64,000 nt of DNA. It comes from Embleya scabrispora DSM 41855 (GTDB lineage Bacteria > Actinomycetota > Actinomycetes > Streptomycetales > Streptomycetaceae). Positions within the stretch are counted from its first letter, which is position 1, and every line of letters starts with the position of its first letter. The position numbers and the translations under genes are program-made. Location: positions 124,001 to 188,000 of the forward strand of contig NZ_KB889741.1 of assembly GCF_000372745.1 (NCBI RefSeq). The letters are read 5' to 3'. Below are positions 45,390-54,565 of this stretch, in pieces. The notes below the pieces were generated by a model that ran no database searches, had not been told where the DNA came from, and saw only the letters and a program-made list of their open reading frames with translations.

Positions 45390-46045
45390 AACCGACGTGT
45401 CGCCGAAGCACTGCCGGAAAAGCCGATCGGGATTCTCTTTCCCGGGCTGTCACATCTTCGGGCCGAAGTCCATCAGGGCTGTGTCGACGCGATCCGGTGC
45501 CGCCGGATTGGGAATCTGCACGAGGCGGGCGTCAAGGCCGGCGTACGTCGGATGGTGGTGGCCTCGATCATCGGCATCGACGCCTCGACCGCGGGCTACA
45601 ACGCCGCCAAGTCGGCCCAGAGCAGGCCGTGCCGGCCGGTCCGCTGCCGGTTCGGATCCTGCGCGCGGCGCAGTTCCACGAGTTCGTGGCGGAGCTCGTG
45701 AGCTGGGGGATCCAGGGCGAGGTCTGCCAAGTGCCCAGGACGCGCACCCAACTGATCGCCGCCCGCGCCGTCGCGGAGGGCTTGGTCGACCTGGCCACGG
45801 GGGACGGGCCGGTGGCCGAGTCGCCGGGCACCCCGTTCGCGGAGATCGCCGGCCCCCGCGAGGAGAACCTCGCCGCAATGGCCGAACCGGTGCCGGCCCG
45901 ACGCGGCCACGAGGTCCGCATCGAAGAGGTGAGCGACCCGGCCAACCCGGACCGCGAGGTGTTCGAAAACGGCGGCCTGCTTCCTTCCCCGCACGCCGTC
46001 CTGTCCGGCCCGACCCACCGCGACTGGCTCGAAGCGCAGGCGTAG
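45390..46045 (+). pseudogene. Mosaic relic: LacI-regulator piece joined to a frameshifted NmrA-like reductase
   Basis: From about 45390 the frame reads RRVAEALPEKPIGILFPGLSHLRAEVHQGCVDAI, the hinge and first strand of a LacI-type regulator. It then passes without a stop into NLHEAGVKAGVRRMVVASIIGIDASTAGYNAAKSAQ, the middle of an NmrA/SDR-like NAD(P)-binding protein. That continues in another frame after ~45625 as GPLPVRILRAAQFHEFVAELVSWG, ending at 46045. Both pieces lack their starts, so neither works. Confidence 0.65.
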
Positions 46046-46203
46046 GACCGCGGTTCGTTCTTCCGGCCGCGGGTTGGCGTGTGTTTCATGGCCCCGCAGC
46101 GGGCGTGTTCATCGATCCGGGGTCGGCCGGACACCCCGCCGCCGGACCGGCCGGCTGCGGCTCGGCACCGTGCCGTCGACCCGGCGGGGCAACGCTGTTC
46201 GGC

Positions 46204-47682
46204 TCAGCCGGTCGGGGTTCGGCGGGCGGTCCAGATCTTGCGTTCGGCACTCAGGACGTCCGGAGTGACCCGGGGGGTGGCGTCCCAGACCATCGTGTCG
46301 CGATGGGTGCGGGTATAGCGCGGCCACTGGGCGCCCGGGTCGAGGTCGCGGATGAAGGCGACCCACGCGCCGTGCATCGCGTCGGCCAGCTTCTGGGGCG
46401 CGTCGGGGCCGGTCGCGTTCTTCGCGTTCTCGGCGGCCAGCAGGTCGAAGGCGAACGGCAGGTCGAGGCAGTGGAAGGCCTTCCCGCCGAACGTCGGTGA
46501 GGTGGAGAGCCATTCGAAGGCGTACAGCCAGGTCGGCCGGTCCTGACCCGCCCGGGCCTCGGCGATGGAGACCGCGGTGCCGCGGAACAGGGTGTCGGTG
46601 ATCGCCTGGCCGATCACCTGGGCGGGGGCGGCGCCGTCGTGCAGGGCGAGATACGCCTCGACGCCCTCGGGCGGCAGGCCGGCGGAGCCGAGGATGGCGA
46701 CGGCGACCTCGATCGGGGCGTCCGACATCTCGAATTCGGCGACGGCGTTGAACTCGTGATGGGTGGCACCGAGCATCAGCGGTGCGGGTGTGGCCGAGCC
46801 GTCGCGGAACGCCGTGTGTACGTCCTCGGGGATCAACTCGCCGTCGGAGAACGGCGCCAGCAATAGGCCCGGCAGCGCGGCGGCGCCCTCGTCGGGCGCG
46901 GTGAGCAGGTCCTGCAAGCGCAGCAACTCGTCGTGCGAGAGGTCGCGCAGCGCGGCGGCGGTCGCGGGCAGGCCGGTGCGGGAGGTGAAGAGTTCGGCGA
47001 CGGCGAGGCCGTCCGCGCGGCTCTGCGGCTCCATCACCGCGCCGGAGACCGAGATCGCGGCCCGGAAGAGGTCGTGCGCGGACGGCGCGACCATCAGCGT
47101 CTGCACCGCGCCGCCACCCGCCGACTGGCCGGCGATGGTGACCTTGGCCGGGTCGCCGCCGAAGGCCGCGATGTTGTCCCGGACCCAGCGCAGGGCGGCG
47201 ATCCAGTCCAGGACGCCCCGGTTGTCGGGCGCGCCCTCCAGGTGCAGGAAACCCTCGATGCCCAGCCGGTAGCCGAGCGAGACCAGGACCACGCCGTCCC
47301 GGTTGAACGCGGTGCCGTCGTACCACGGGCTCGCGGGGGAGCCGGCGACGAAGCCGCCGCCGTGGATCCAGACCAGTACCGGCAGCGCGGCGTCCGGGCT
47401 CGGGTCGGGCGTGAACACGTTGACGCCCAGTACGTCGTCGCCGGGGATCGACGGCTCCGGGATGATCGTCGGCCCGTCACCGAACGCGCGGCGCTGGGCG
47501 GTGGGGCCGTACGCGGTGGCCATCAGCGGTTCGGTCCACGCCTCGGGAGCCTCGGGCGCGGCGAAGCGCAGGTCGCCGACGGGAGGCTTGGCGTACGGGA
47601 TGCCCAGGAAGCGGGCGGACCGGCCCTCCCAGAACCCTTGGACGGGACCCAGATTGGTGGTGACGAGCGGCTGCTGGGGCAC
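46204..47682 (-). CDS. Carboxylesterase type B (para-nitrobenzyl-esterase-like), 492 aa
   Basis: Alpha/beta-hydrolase of the type-B carboxylesterase family: GPVQGFWEGRSARFLGIPYAKPPVGDLRFA, LPVLVWIHGGGFVAGSPAS (oxyanion hole), and the nucleophile elbow VTIAGQSAGGGAV. No signal peptide. GTG 47682 has AAAGGA 9 nt upstream. It is divergent from the ROK regulator across 201 bp and may be its target. Hydrolyses small esters; natural substrate unknown. Confidence 0.92.
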   Translation of the reverse strand: MPQQPLVTTNLGPVQGFWEGRSARFLGIPYAKPPVGDLRFAAPEAPEAWTEPLMATAYGPTAQRRAFGDGPTIIPEPSIPGDDVLGVNVFTPDPSPDAALPVLVWIHGGGFVAGSPASPWYDGTAFNRDGVVLVSLGYRLGIEGFLHLEGAPDNRGVLDWIAALRWVRDNIAAFGGDPAKVTIAGQSAGGGAVQTLMVAPSAHDLFRAAISVSGAVMEPQSRADGLAVAELFTSRTGLPATAAALRDLSHDELLRLQDLLTAPDEGAAALPGLLLAPFSDGELIPEDVHTAFRDGSATPAPLMLGATHHEFNAVAEFEMSDAPIEVAVAILGSAGLPPEGVEAYLALHDGAAPAQVIGQAITDTLFRGTAVSIAEARAGQDRPTWLYAFEWLSTSPTFGGKAFHCLDLPFAFDLLAAENAKNATGPDAPQKLADAMHGAWVAFIRDLDPGAQWPRYTRTHRDTMVWDATPRVTPDVLSAERKIWTARRTPTG

Positions 47683-47883
47683 GGGGGTGATCCTTTGCGC
47701 GGAGGGGTCGGTCTGGCGGTCCGGCGGTCGGCACGGGGGGTGACGCCCGAGCTTTCCATGGGGGAGTATCGGTCCCGAACGCTAAATATTACAAGAGTTG
47801 AAAAAACTACCCGCACGTTCCATAGGATCGCAAGGCCGGGAGCTGCGAAGGGCCGGGGGTCGCGAAGGGGCAGAATCGGTTGC

Positions 47884-49125
47884 GTGAACAACCCCACCGA
47901 CACCGCCGCGGTACGACGTCACAACGTGGCTCTCGTGCTGCGCGAGATCGCCGCGCACGGCCCCTGCGCGCGTACCGAGGTCGCGGCGGCCACCGGCCTC
48001 GTGCACGCGTCGGTCAGCGCCCTGGCCGCCGACCTGATCGGGCGTGGTCTGGTGGCCGAGGTGGGCTCCGCGTCGTCCGGCGGTCGGGGCCGGCCGCGTC
48101 GGCTGCTGCGCCTGGTGCCCGGGCGGGTGGTGGCGATCGCGCTACAGGTGACGCTGGAGCGGGTCGAGGTGATGGCCGCGGACCTTGCCGGCGCGGTGGC
48201 GCATCGCGCATCCGTACCGCACCGCGCGCCGTTCGGCGACCCCGAGCCACTGGCCGCGGTGCTCGCGCGCGAGATCGGGCGGGCCGAGGCGGTCGTGCGC
48301 GCTCGGCGCGACGCGCATCTGGCCCGGGTGGTGATCGCGATGGCAGGACCGGTGACCGGGTCCGGGCATACCGTTGCCGCCGCGATCGACTTCGGCTGGT
48401 CGCGGACCGACCTGCGCGCACTGGTGCTGGCGCACCTGCCCGACCTCGCCTGCCCATTGGACGTGGTCAACGACGCGAACGTCGCGGCCCTGGCCGAATT
48501 TCATGCGCGCGCCGAACAGGGCGGCGAACTCCCGTGTGCCGTCGCGTACATCAAGGCCGACACCGGCGTCGGGGGCGGCCTGGTGGTCGGCGGCCGGATC
48601 CACACCGGTACGCACGGCATGGCCGGCGAAGTGGGCCACATCCCGGTCGCGTTCGACGGCCCCGACTGTCCGTGTGGCGCGCGCGGGTGCCTGGCGATGT
48701 ACGTCGGGCCCGAGCCGCTGACCGCCGCCGCGGGGCTCGCCGACGTGGCCGCGCGGGACGGGGTCGACGGAGCCCTGGCCGAACTCGACCGCCGACTGCG
48801 CGCCGGCGACCCGCGTGCGACCGACGCGCTCGCGTTCGCGGGCCGCTCGGTGGGCGCGGCGGTGCTGGCCATCTCCGGGCTGGTGGACCCGGGCGAGGTG
48901 ATCCTCGGCGGCTACCTGGCAACCTGGGCGGCGTGGCTGACCCCCGGCATCGACGCCGTCATGGCGGGCCGCCGCGCGGGTGCCCCCCACCTGGAACCGG
49001 CCATCGTACGAGGCATGTTGGGCCCGGACGCGACCCTGCACGGAGCCCTGCGAACCAGTCGAGAGGCCACCCTCGACGACGCCACCACCGTTCCCACCCT
49101 CGACAAGCCGACCCCGGCGGGCTGA
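47884..49125 (+). CDS. ROK-family transcriptional regulator/kinase, 413 aa
   Basis: N-terminal winged helix (VRRHNVALVLREIAAHGPCARTEVAAATGLVHASVSALAADLIGRGLV) joined to a ROK domain. The ROK signature reads IKADTGVGGGLVVGGRIHTGTHGMAGEVGHIPV and the zinc motif is CPCGARGCLAMYV (usually ...GCLE). The presence of the HTH marks it as a regulator of the NagC/XylR type. GTG 47884 is used (VNNPTDTAAVRRHN). An AT-rich patch with AGTT-N5-AACT lies before it and may be its operator. Confidence 0.9.
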   Translation: MNNPTDTAAVRRHNVALVLREIAAHGPCARTEVAAATGLVHASVSALAADLIGRGLVAEVGSASSGGRGRPRRLLRLVPGRVVAIALQVTLERVEVMAADLAGAVAHRASVPHRAPFGDPEPLAAVLAREIGRAEAVVRARRDAHLARVVIAMAGPVTGSGHTVAAAIDFGWSRTDLRALVLAHLPDLACPLDVVNDANVAALAEFHARAEQGGELPCAVAYIKADTGVGGGLVVGGRIHTGTHGMAGEVGHIPVAFDGPDCPCGARGCLAMYVGPEPLTAAAGLADVAARDGVDGALAELDRRLRAGDPRATDALAFAGRSVGAAVLAISGLVDPGEVILGGYLATWAAWLTPGIDAVMAGRRAGAPHLEPAIVRGMLGPDATLHGALRTSREATLDDATTVPTLDKPTPAG

Positions 49126-49446
49126 CCCGGTCACCAGCCCTCCGCCCGTCACCCTCACCGCCCCGGCCCCGGCCATTGCCTCTGCCCCCGCCTCTGCCCC
49201 GGTCTCCGTCCGGCCTGCGCCCGGCCCCGACCTCCGCCCGGGCTTCGCCCAGATCTGGCCTCAGCCCCGGCCCCGGTTCGGTCCCCGCCCCGGCTCAGTC
49301 CCGACCTGCGATGTCGCCGAGCGTGCGCCCTACTCACTCCAGGCGCCGGGCAACATGACGGCGACTTCCCACAGAACGTGTCCCCGCCCCGCCGGCGCGG
49401 CGAATGCGGCAGGGAATCGGCCGCATTGACGCGCAGAATCGTGACC
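49126..49446. repeat. Low-complexity GCCCC-type tract
   Basis: From about 49140 to 49310 the sequence is a run of degenerate GCCCCGG/GCCTCTGCC units without an open frame of normal codon use. It ends near CACTCCAGGCGCC. I see no gene and no clear promoter box except that the next gene starts at 49447. Confidence 0.5.
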
Positions 49447-50559
49447 ATGAAACCCCCTTCCGGCCGGTTCCGAACCGTGCTCACCCGTCGGGCGCTCAAC
49501 CGAACCCTGTTGACGCGTCAGTTCCTCGCCGAGCGCACCTGCCGCAGCTCGGCCGAGGTGGTCCGGCACTTGGTCGCCATGCAGGCACAGGAGCCGAACT
49601 GGCCCTATGTGGGCCTGTGGACCCGAGTAGCGGACCTGCGGCACGCGGAGCCGACCGCCCTGTACACGGACCGCACCGTCGTCCGCGGCCCACTGCTGCG
49701 CGGCACCCAACACATGGCGACGGCCGAGGACTACGCCTGGATCCGGCCGCTGCTCCAACCCGCTCCCGGAACCGAGCTGCGCCCGAGCTACTACGCCCGC
49801 GAGACCCGGGGCCTGGCCCCCGCCGAACTTGCCGCAGCCGGACGGGAGTTGCTGGGGGAGGGACAACTGACCAGGCGAGCACTGGGCCGGCTCCTGGCGG
49901 AGCGCTATCCGGGCCGCTCCGGGGCCGTGCTCACGGCGGCGGTACAGCGGCTGCTGCCGATCGTGCATCCCACGCCCGACGGGGTATGGGGTGGCTGGGG
50001 TACGCGCCCGTCGGTGTCCATGGCGTTGGCCCCGGCGTGGACCGGGCGGGCGATGGATCCGGCGCCCGCGGCACGGGAGTTGATCGGGCGATATCTCGCC
50101 GCGTTCGGCCCGGCGACGGTGGCCGACGTGCAGGGCTGGTCCGGGCTCAAGCGGCTGCGCGACGTGGTCGAGGGCATGCCGCTACGGGCGCTGCGCGACG
50201 TCGACGGGCGCGAGCTGTACGACCTGCCCGACGCGGAACTCGCCGACGAGGACCGGCCGGCGCCGGTCCGCTTCCTGCCCGCGTATGACAACGTGCTGCT
50301 CGGGCATGTCGATCGGTCCCGGATCCTGGCCGACGAGGACCGCCGACTGGTCATGCCGGGCGGCGCGCTCGTGCTGCCCACGTTCCTGGTCGACGGCTTC
50401 GTCCACGGCACCTGGTCCGTGCACGCCACCGGCCTGCGGATACGGCCGTTTCGGCCGCTTTCGCCGGACCAGGAGCGACAGGTCGCCGAAGAGGCGTCCC
50501 GGCTGGCCGAGTTCGCCATCGCGGATCCCGACGCGCGGCGGGTCGACATCGCCGCGTGA
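49447..50559 (+). CDS. Winged-helix DNA-binding domain protein (HTH_42 type), 370 aa
   Basis: Matches the HTH_42/YcaQ-like family: LTRRALNRTLLTRQFLAERTCRSSAEVVRHLVAMQAQEPNWPYVGLWTR, then RGTQHMATAEDYAWIRPLL, FGPATVADVQGWSGL and RFLPAYDNVLLGHVDRSRIL. E. coli relatives act on DNA crosslinks, and members guard producers against DNA alkylating antibiotics. ATG 49447 is chosen; GTG 49441 is possible. No partner gene. A DNA-repair role is by family only. Confidence 0.88.
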   Translation: MKPPSGRFRTVLTRRALNRTLLTRQFLAERTCRSSAEVVRHLVAMQAQEPNWPYVGLWTRVADLRHAEPTALYTDRTVVRGPLLRGTQHMATAEDYAWIRPLLQPAPGTELRPSYYARETRGLAPAELAAAGRELLGEGQLTRRALGRLLAERYPGRSGAVLTAAVQRLLPIVHPTPDGVWGGWGTRPSVSMALAPAWTGRAMDPAPAARELIGRYLAAFGPATVADVQGWSGLKRLRDVVEGMPLRALRDVDGRELYDLPDAELADEDRPAPVRFLPAYDNVLLGHVDRSRILADEDRRLVMPGGALVLPTFLVDGFVHGTWSVHATGLRIRPFRPLSPDQERQVAEEASRLAEFAIADPDARRVDIAA

Positions 50560-50733
50560 CCGGGCCTGCCCGCATCGAAGGGGAGGCCGTACCCATCGCG
50601 GTGAACCCGCCCCCGAACGGCTCCCGGCCCGCCTCGGACGTCCCCGAACCGGCTTCCCGACGCGCCTCGCACCGTCCCGAGCCGCTCCGGGTCCGCCTCG
50701 AACCGCCCCTGACGCCCCCGTCCCGCCCCCACC

Positions 50734-52116
50734 TCACCCGCCCGAGTCCACCCGCCCGTTCGCGGCAGTCGGCCACAGCGCCGCGCCCGCCGCGAGTGGC
50801 GGCAGCAGGGCGACCAGGGCAAGCGCATGCGCCGGGTCCATCGTCGTCGACAACGATCCGACCGCTGCCGCGCTCATTCCACCGCCGACGAAGTACACCT
50901 GGTTGAGCAATCCGACGGCGCCACCCCGTACGGCCGGGTCCACCAGCGTCGCGACCCGTCCGGTGGTGACGACCTGGCTCACCGCGAACGCCACGATGCA
51001 CAGCGAGGCGGCGACCACGATCACGAACGCGCCCGAGATCAGGCCGACCGTGAGCAGGCCCGCCGACGCGAGCACCGCGGTCACCGCGAACAGCCCTCGC
51101 CCACGCGGCCCGACGGCTCGGCGGGCCAGGACGAAACCGATCAGGCCGCCGGGCAGCAACGCCGCGCCCACCTGGAGCACGCTCCACCCGTACTGCCGGA
51201 CCAACAGCTGCGGCGCCGCGTACATCACCGAGAACAGCGCGCCGAACACGCCGATCCCCATCACCGCGGTGAGCACGATCGTGCGATCGCCGACCAGCGC
51301 ACGCGGCACGAAACCGTGCGGTCGACGCAGGGTCCACCCCATCAGGGTGCCGAGCGCGAGCGCCGCGGCCAAGCCCAGCGCGACCACCGTCGGGGTGCTC
51401 AGGGACAACGTGGGGGACTGGATCAGCACCAACAGCGTGGTAGCCGTGACCGCGACCAGCCCGGCGCCCACCGCGTCCACCGCACGCCGCGAACCGGCCC
51501 CGGTACGCCGCACCAGCGGCAGGCACAGCCCGATCACCGGCAGCGACAGCGCGGGCAGGACCAGGGTGGCCCGCCAACCGATCCACTCGGTGACCACGCC
51601 GCCGACCAGGGTGGCGCCGGCCCCGAACACCGCCATCGTGCCCCCGAATTCGCCCAGGACCCGGGCCCGTCGGGCCGGGTCCGTGGCCACCGCGAGGGCG
51701 AGCGCGCCGGAGATCATCGCCCCCGAACCGGCCGCCGCGACGAACCGCCCGGCGACCAGGACGCCCAGGTCGGGCGCGCCCAGGCACACCGCCATGCCCA
51801 GCGCCAGCAACGCGCCACCCGCGGACAGCGAGAAGCGCACACCGCGGGCGTCCGCCAGTCGGCCGAACACGGCCGTCCCCATGCCGAGCGCGAGCGCGTG
51901 CACGGTGAGCACCCAGCCGGTGGACGCCGGCCCGGCCGCGAGCGCGCGCCCCACGTCCGGCAGCGCGACCCCGGCTGCGGTGACCCCGAACACCGAGGGG
52001 CCGCCGAGCAGTCCGAGTCGCACCCCGGCCGCGCGAACCGGTCGGCCGATCGCCGGTGCCCGCGCCGCCACCCGCTCCCCGGTACTCCCGTCCGCTGCCG
52101 CCTGCTTCGTCGTCAC
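50734..52116 (-). CDS. MFS transporter (DHA2-like drug efflux), 460 aa
   Basis: About 13-14 hydrophobic helices with FGRLADARGVRFSLSAGGALLALGMAV (loop 2-3 motif), VAGRFVAAAGSGAMISGALALAVATDPARRARVLG and VGGVVTEWIGWRATLVLPAL (motif C). The N-terminus is Arg-rich. GTG 52116 is supported by GAGGAG 7 nt upstream. It is divergent from the quinone oxidoreductase gene. Probable exporter of a small hydrophobic compound. Confidence 0.9.
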   Translation of the reverse strand: MTTKQAAADGSTGERVAARAPAIGRPVRAAGVRLGLLGGPSVFGVTAAGVALPDVGRALAAGPASTGWVLTVHALALGMGTAVFGRLADARGVRFSLSAGGALLALGMAVCLGAPDLGVLVAGRFVAAAGSGAMISGALALAVATDPARRARVLGEFGGTMAVFGAGATLVGGVVTEWIGWRATLVLPALSLPVIGLCLPLVRRTGAGSRRAVDAVGAGLVAVTATTLLVLIQSPTLSLSTPTVVALGLAAALALGTLMGWTLRRPHGFVPRALVGDRTIVLTAVMGIGVFGALFSVMYAAPQLLVRQYGWSVLQVGAALLPGGLIGFVLARRAVGPRGRGLFAVTAVLASAGLLTVGLISGAFVIVVAASLCIVAFAVSQVVTTGRVATLVDPAVRGGAVGLLNQVYFVGGGMSAAAVGSLSTTMDPAHALALVALLPPLAAGAALWPTAANGRVDSGG

Positions 52117-52208
52117 GACCGCGCTCCTCGTCCGCGATGCCGCAGGATGTGCCCGACCATCGAGCCGGCGGCACCGACCCGGGCCACTCTCGACGGGCGC
52201 GTTCCCAC

Positions 52209-52236
52209 CGCCCATCCCCCAGGTGAGGGATGGGCG
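52209..52236. promoter_or_regulatory. Inverted repeat in a divergent promoter
   Basis: CGCCCATCCC (52209-52218) and GGGATGGGCG (52227-52236), with an 8-bp loop, lie midway in the 182-bp gap between the MFS and oxidoreductase genes. Operator or hairpin; no cognate regulator is adjacent except the LuxR protein at 53440. Confidence 0.45.
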
Positions 52237-52298
52237 CCCGGACGCGAGCGGCACAGGATCGAGGACGTCCGTACCGATCCACCCGAGGAGCACCCGCC

Positions 52299-53282
52299 AT
52301 GCAAGCCGTCATCGCCATCGATCACGGCGGTCCCGAGGTCCTGACCGCCGTGCCCGCACACCCCGAGCCGCGTCCCGGCAACGGTCGAGTACTGGTGGAG
52401 GTCGCCGCGAGCGGGGTCAACTTCATCGACATCAGCCAGCGCCGAGGCGTGTTCGCGGTACCCACGCCGTTCGTGCCCGGCGTCGAGGCCGCCGGGACGG
52501 TCGTCGAACTGGGCCCGGGAGTGACCGGCGTCGCCGTCGGTGACCCGGTCGCCTGGGTCATGGACGGCTCGGTGACCACCGCGCACGGCGCCTACGCGCA
52601 ACGCGCCGTGGTCTCCGCGGACCGCCTGGTGCCGATCCCCGACGGGTTGGATGCCGAGTCGGCCGCCTCGATCCTGATGCACGGGCTGACCGCGCACTAC
52701 CTCACCCACGATGCCTATCGGGTGCGCCCGGGCGACACCGTCGTGGTGCACGCGGCGGCCGGCGGCCTGGGCGGGCTGCTCACCCAGTACGCGGTGGCCC
52801 GCGGCGCACGGGTGATCGCGACGGTCTCCGACCCGGCCAAGCACGACCGGGCCCGCGCGGCCGGGGCGGACCTGGTACTGGGCTACGAGGGGTTCGCCGA
52901 GCGCGTCCGCGAGGCCACCGACGGGCGGGGCGCGGACGCGGTGTACGACGGGGTCGGCGCGGCGACCTTCGACGGCGGTCTGGCGAGCCTGCGTACCCGC
53001 GGCACCATGGTCCTGCTCGGCGGAGCGAGCGGCCCGGTCCGGGACTTCGACACGGGCCGCCTGCTCGGCGCCGGCTCGCTGTACCTGACCCGACCCGGCA
53101 TCGCCGACTACATTCGCGATCGCACGGAATTGCTCGGCCGGGCGCACGACGTGTTCGAGCGCATGCTCTCGGGGGCGCTGCGGGTGCACGTCGGCGGGCG
53201 GTACCCGTTGGCGCAGGCGCGGCGCGCGCACGAGGATCTGGAGAGCCGACGAAGCACCGGGAAGCTTCTGCTGATTCCGTAG
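52299..53282 (+). CDS. Quinone oxidoreductase / zinc-independent MDR reductase, 327 aa
   Basis: Medium-chain reductase of the QOR class: VLVEVAASGVNFIDISQRRGVF, FVPGVEAAGTVVELGPGVTGVAVGDPVA, and the NADPH fold VVVHAAAGGLGGLLTQYAVARGARVIATVSDPAK. It has no zinc-binding cysteines, as usual for QORs. ATG 52299 has GAGGAG 9 nt upstream. Reduces quinones or enones with NADPH. It precedes the LuxR gene on the same strand by 157 bp. Confidence 0.92.
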   Translation: MQAVIAIDHGGPEVLTAVPAHPEPRPGNGRVLVEVAASGVNFIDISQRRGVFAVPTPFVPGVEAAGTVVELGPGVTGVAVGDPVAWVMDGSVTTAHGAYAQRAVVSADRLVPIPDGLDAESAASILMHGLTAHYLTHDAYRVRPGDTVVVHAAAGGLGGLLTQYAVARGARVIATVSDPAKHDRARAAGADLVLGYEGFAERVREATDGRGADAVYDGVGAATFDGGLASLRTRGTMVLLGGASGPVRDFDTGRLLGAGSLYLTRPGIADYIRDRTELLGRAHDVFERMLSGALRVHVGGRYPLAQARRAHEDLESRRSTGKLLLIP

Positions 53283-53439
53283 GTTGACGCGATCGTCGGG
53301 CGGCCCGAGCGCGCGCTCGACCCGACGGCCGACCTCACCCGAGGCTCGGCCGCCCCCTCCGGGCCGTCGACCCGATTCCGGGCCGCCGACCCGATCCCTC
53401 CGAAGCCCGCCCGCGTGTCCGACCAGGAACGGAGCCCCG

Positions 53440-54525
53440 ATGACCCGCCGACCCGACAGCGCCGGCTGGAAACGCGACGAACTGCTGGCCCGTGCCGCCG
53501 AGGCGCCCGACGCGCTCGCGCTGTTCGCGACCGCGTCGGTGCGGCTGCGCCGCATGGTGCCGTTCGACGCGGCGGTGTGGCGCGCGACCGACCCGCTCAC
53601 CGGGCTGATCGCCGCGCCGATTCGGGTGGAGAACATCGACGCGGGTGGCTGCGCGGCGTTTTGGACCAGCGAATCGGACCCGGACACGGTCAACGCGTTC
53701 CGTGCCCTCGTGCACGCCCGGGTCCCGGCGGCGGCACTGCGCGAGAGCACCGGTGATCGTCCCGAGGCCAGTCCGCTCTACGACGCGTACCTGCGCCCGC
53801 GCCGATTCGGCGACGAGCTGCGCGCGGTGTTGCGGGTGGCCGGCCGTCCGTGGGGCAGCGTGAGTCTGTTCCGGGATCGGGACCGACCGGCCTTCACCGC
53901 CGCCGACACCGAACTGGTCGCGGGCCTGTCGGCTCCCCTCGCCGGGCGGTTGCGCGGCTTCCTGCGGCCGGGCGAGGCGACCGTCGAGGAGTTGGCGGAG
54001 GCGGACGAGGCGACCGGCGTACTGCTCTTCGATCGGGCCGGACGCCTGGTCTCGGCCAACGAGCAGGCCCGCGACCGGATCGCGAGCGTGGTCGGCGAGG
54101 ACGCGGACGGCGCGCTGCCGATGTGGATCGCCACCCTGGCCGCGGCCGGGACCGGCCGGGTGCGGGTGCTCACCCGGGCCGGCCGCTGGCTGGTGTGCCA
54201 CGCGTCTCGGCTCAGCGGCGACGACGCGTTCACCGTGGTGATGATCGAGGCGGCCCCGGCGTCCGAGGTGGCCGCGATCATCGTCGAGGCATACGAACTG
54301 ACCGGGCGGGAGAGCGAGATCACCCGCCTGATCGCGGGCGGCCTGGGCACCGACGACATCGCCCGCCGGCTGCACATCTCCACACACACCGTGCGCGACC
54401 ACATCAAATCAGTGCTGGCCAAGGTCGGTGTGGCCAGTCGGGGCGAACTGGTCGCCAAGTTGTTCACGGAACACGTGGGACCGGCGGCCGGGCGGTCGGT
54501 GTTTCGGGTGCGAACGGCGAGCTGA
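53440..54525 (+). CDS. LuxR-family regulator with GAF-like sensor, 361 aa
   Basis: The C-terminal LuxR helix-turn-helix is clear: YELTGRESEITRLIAGGLGTDDIARRLHISTHTVRDHIKSVLAKVGVASRGELVAKLF. The first ~170 residues look like a GAF domain (LFATASVRLRRMVPFDAAVWRATDPLTG, then GSVSLFRDRDRPAFTAADTELVAGLSAPLAGRL). A short PAS-like middle follows (EATGVLLFDRAGRLVSANEQARDRI). ATG 53440 follows GGAG. No kinase or ATPase domain. Signal unknown. Confidence 0.9.
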   Translation: MTRRPDSAGWKRDELLARAAEAPDALALFATASVRLRRMVPFDAAVWRATDPLTGLIAAPIRVENIDAGGCAAFWTSESDPDTVNAFRALVHARVPAAALRESTGDRPEASPLYDAYLRPRRFGDELRAVLRVAGRPWGSVSLFRDRDRPAFTAADTELVAGLSAPLAGRLRGFLRPGEATVEELAEADEATGVLLFDRAGRLVSANEQARDRIASVVGEDADGALPMWIATLAAAGTGRVRVLTRAGRWLVCHASRLSGDDAFTVVMIEAAPASEVAAIIVEAYELTGRESEITRLIAGGLGTDDIARRLHISTHTVRDHIKSVLAKVGVASRGELVAKLFTEHVGPAAGRSVFRVRTAS

Positions 54526-54565
54526 GTCGCTCCCCGGAGCGGTCCCCGGGGCCGCCCCGTCGACC

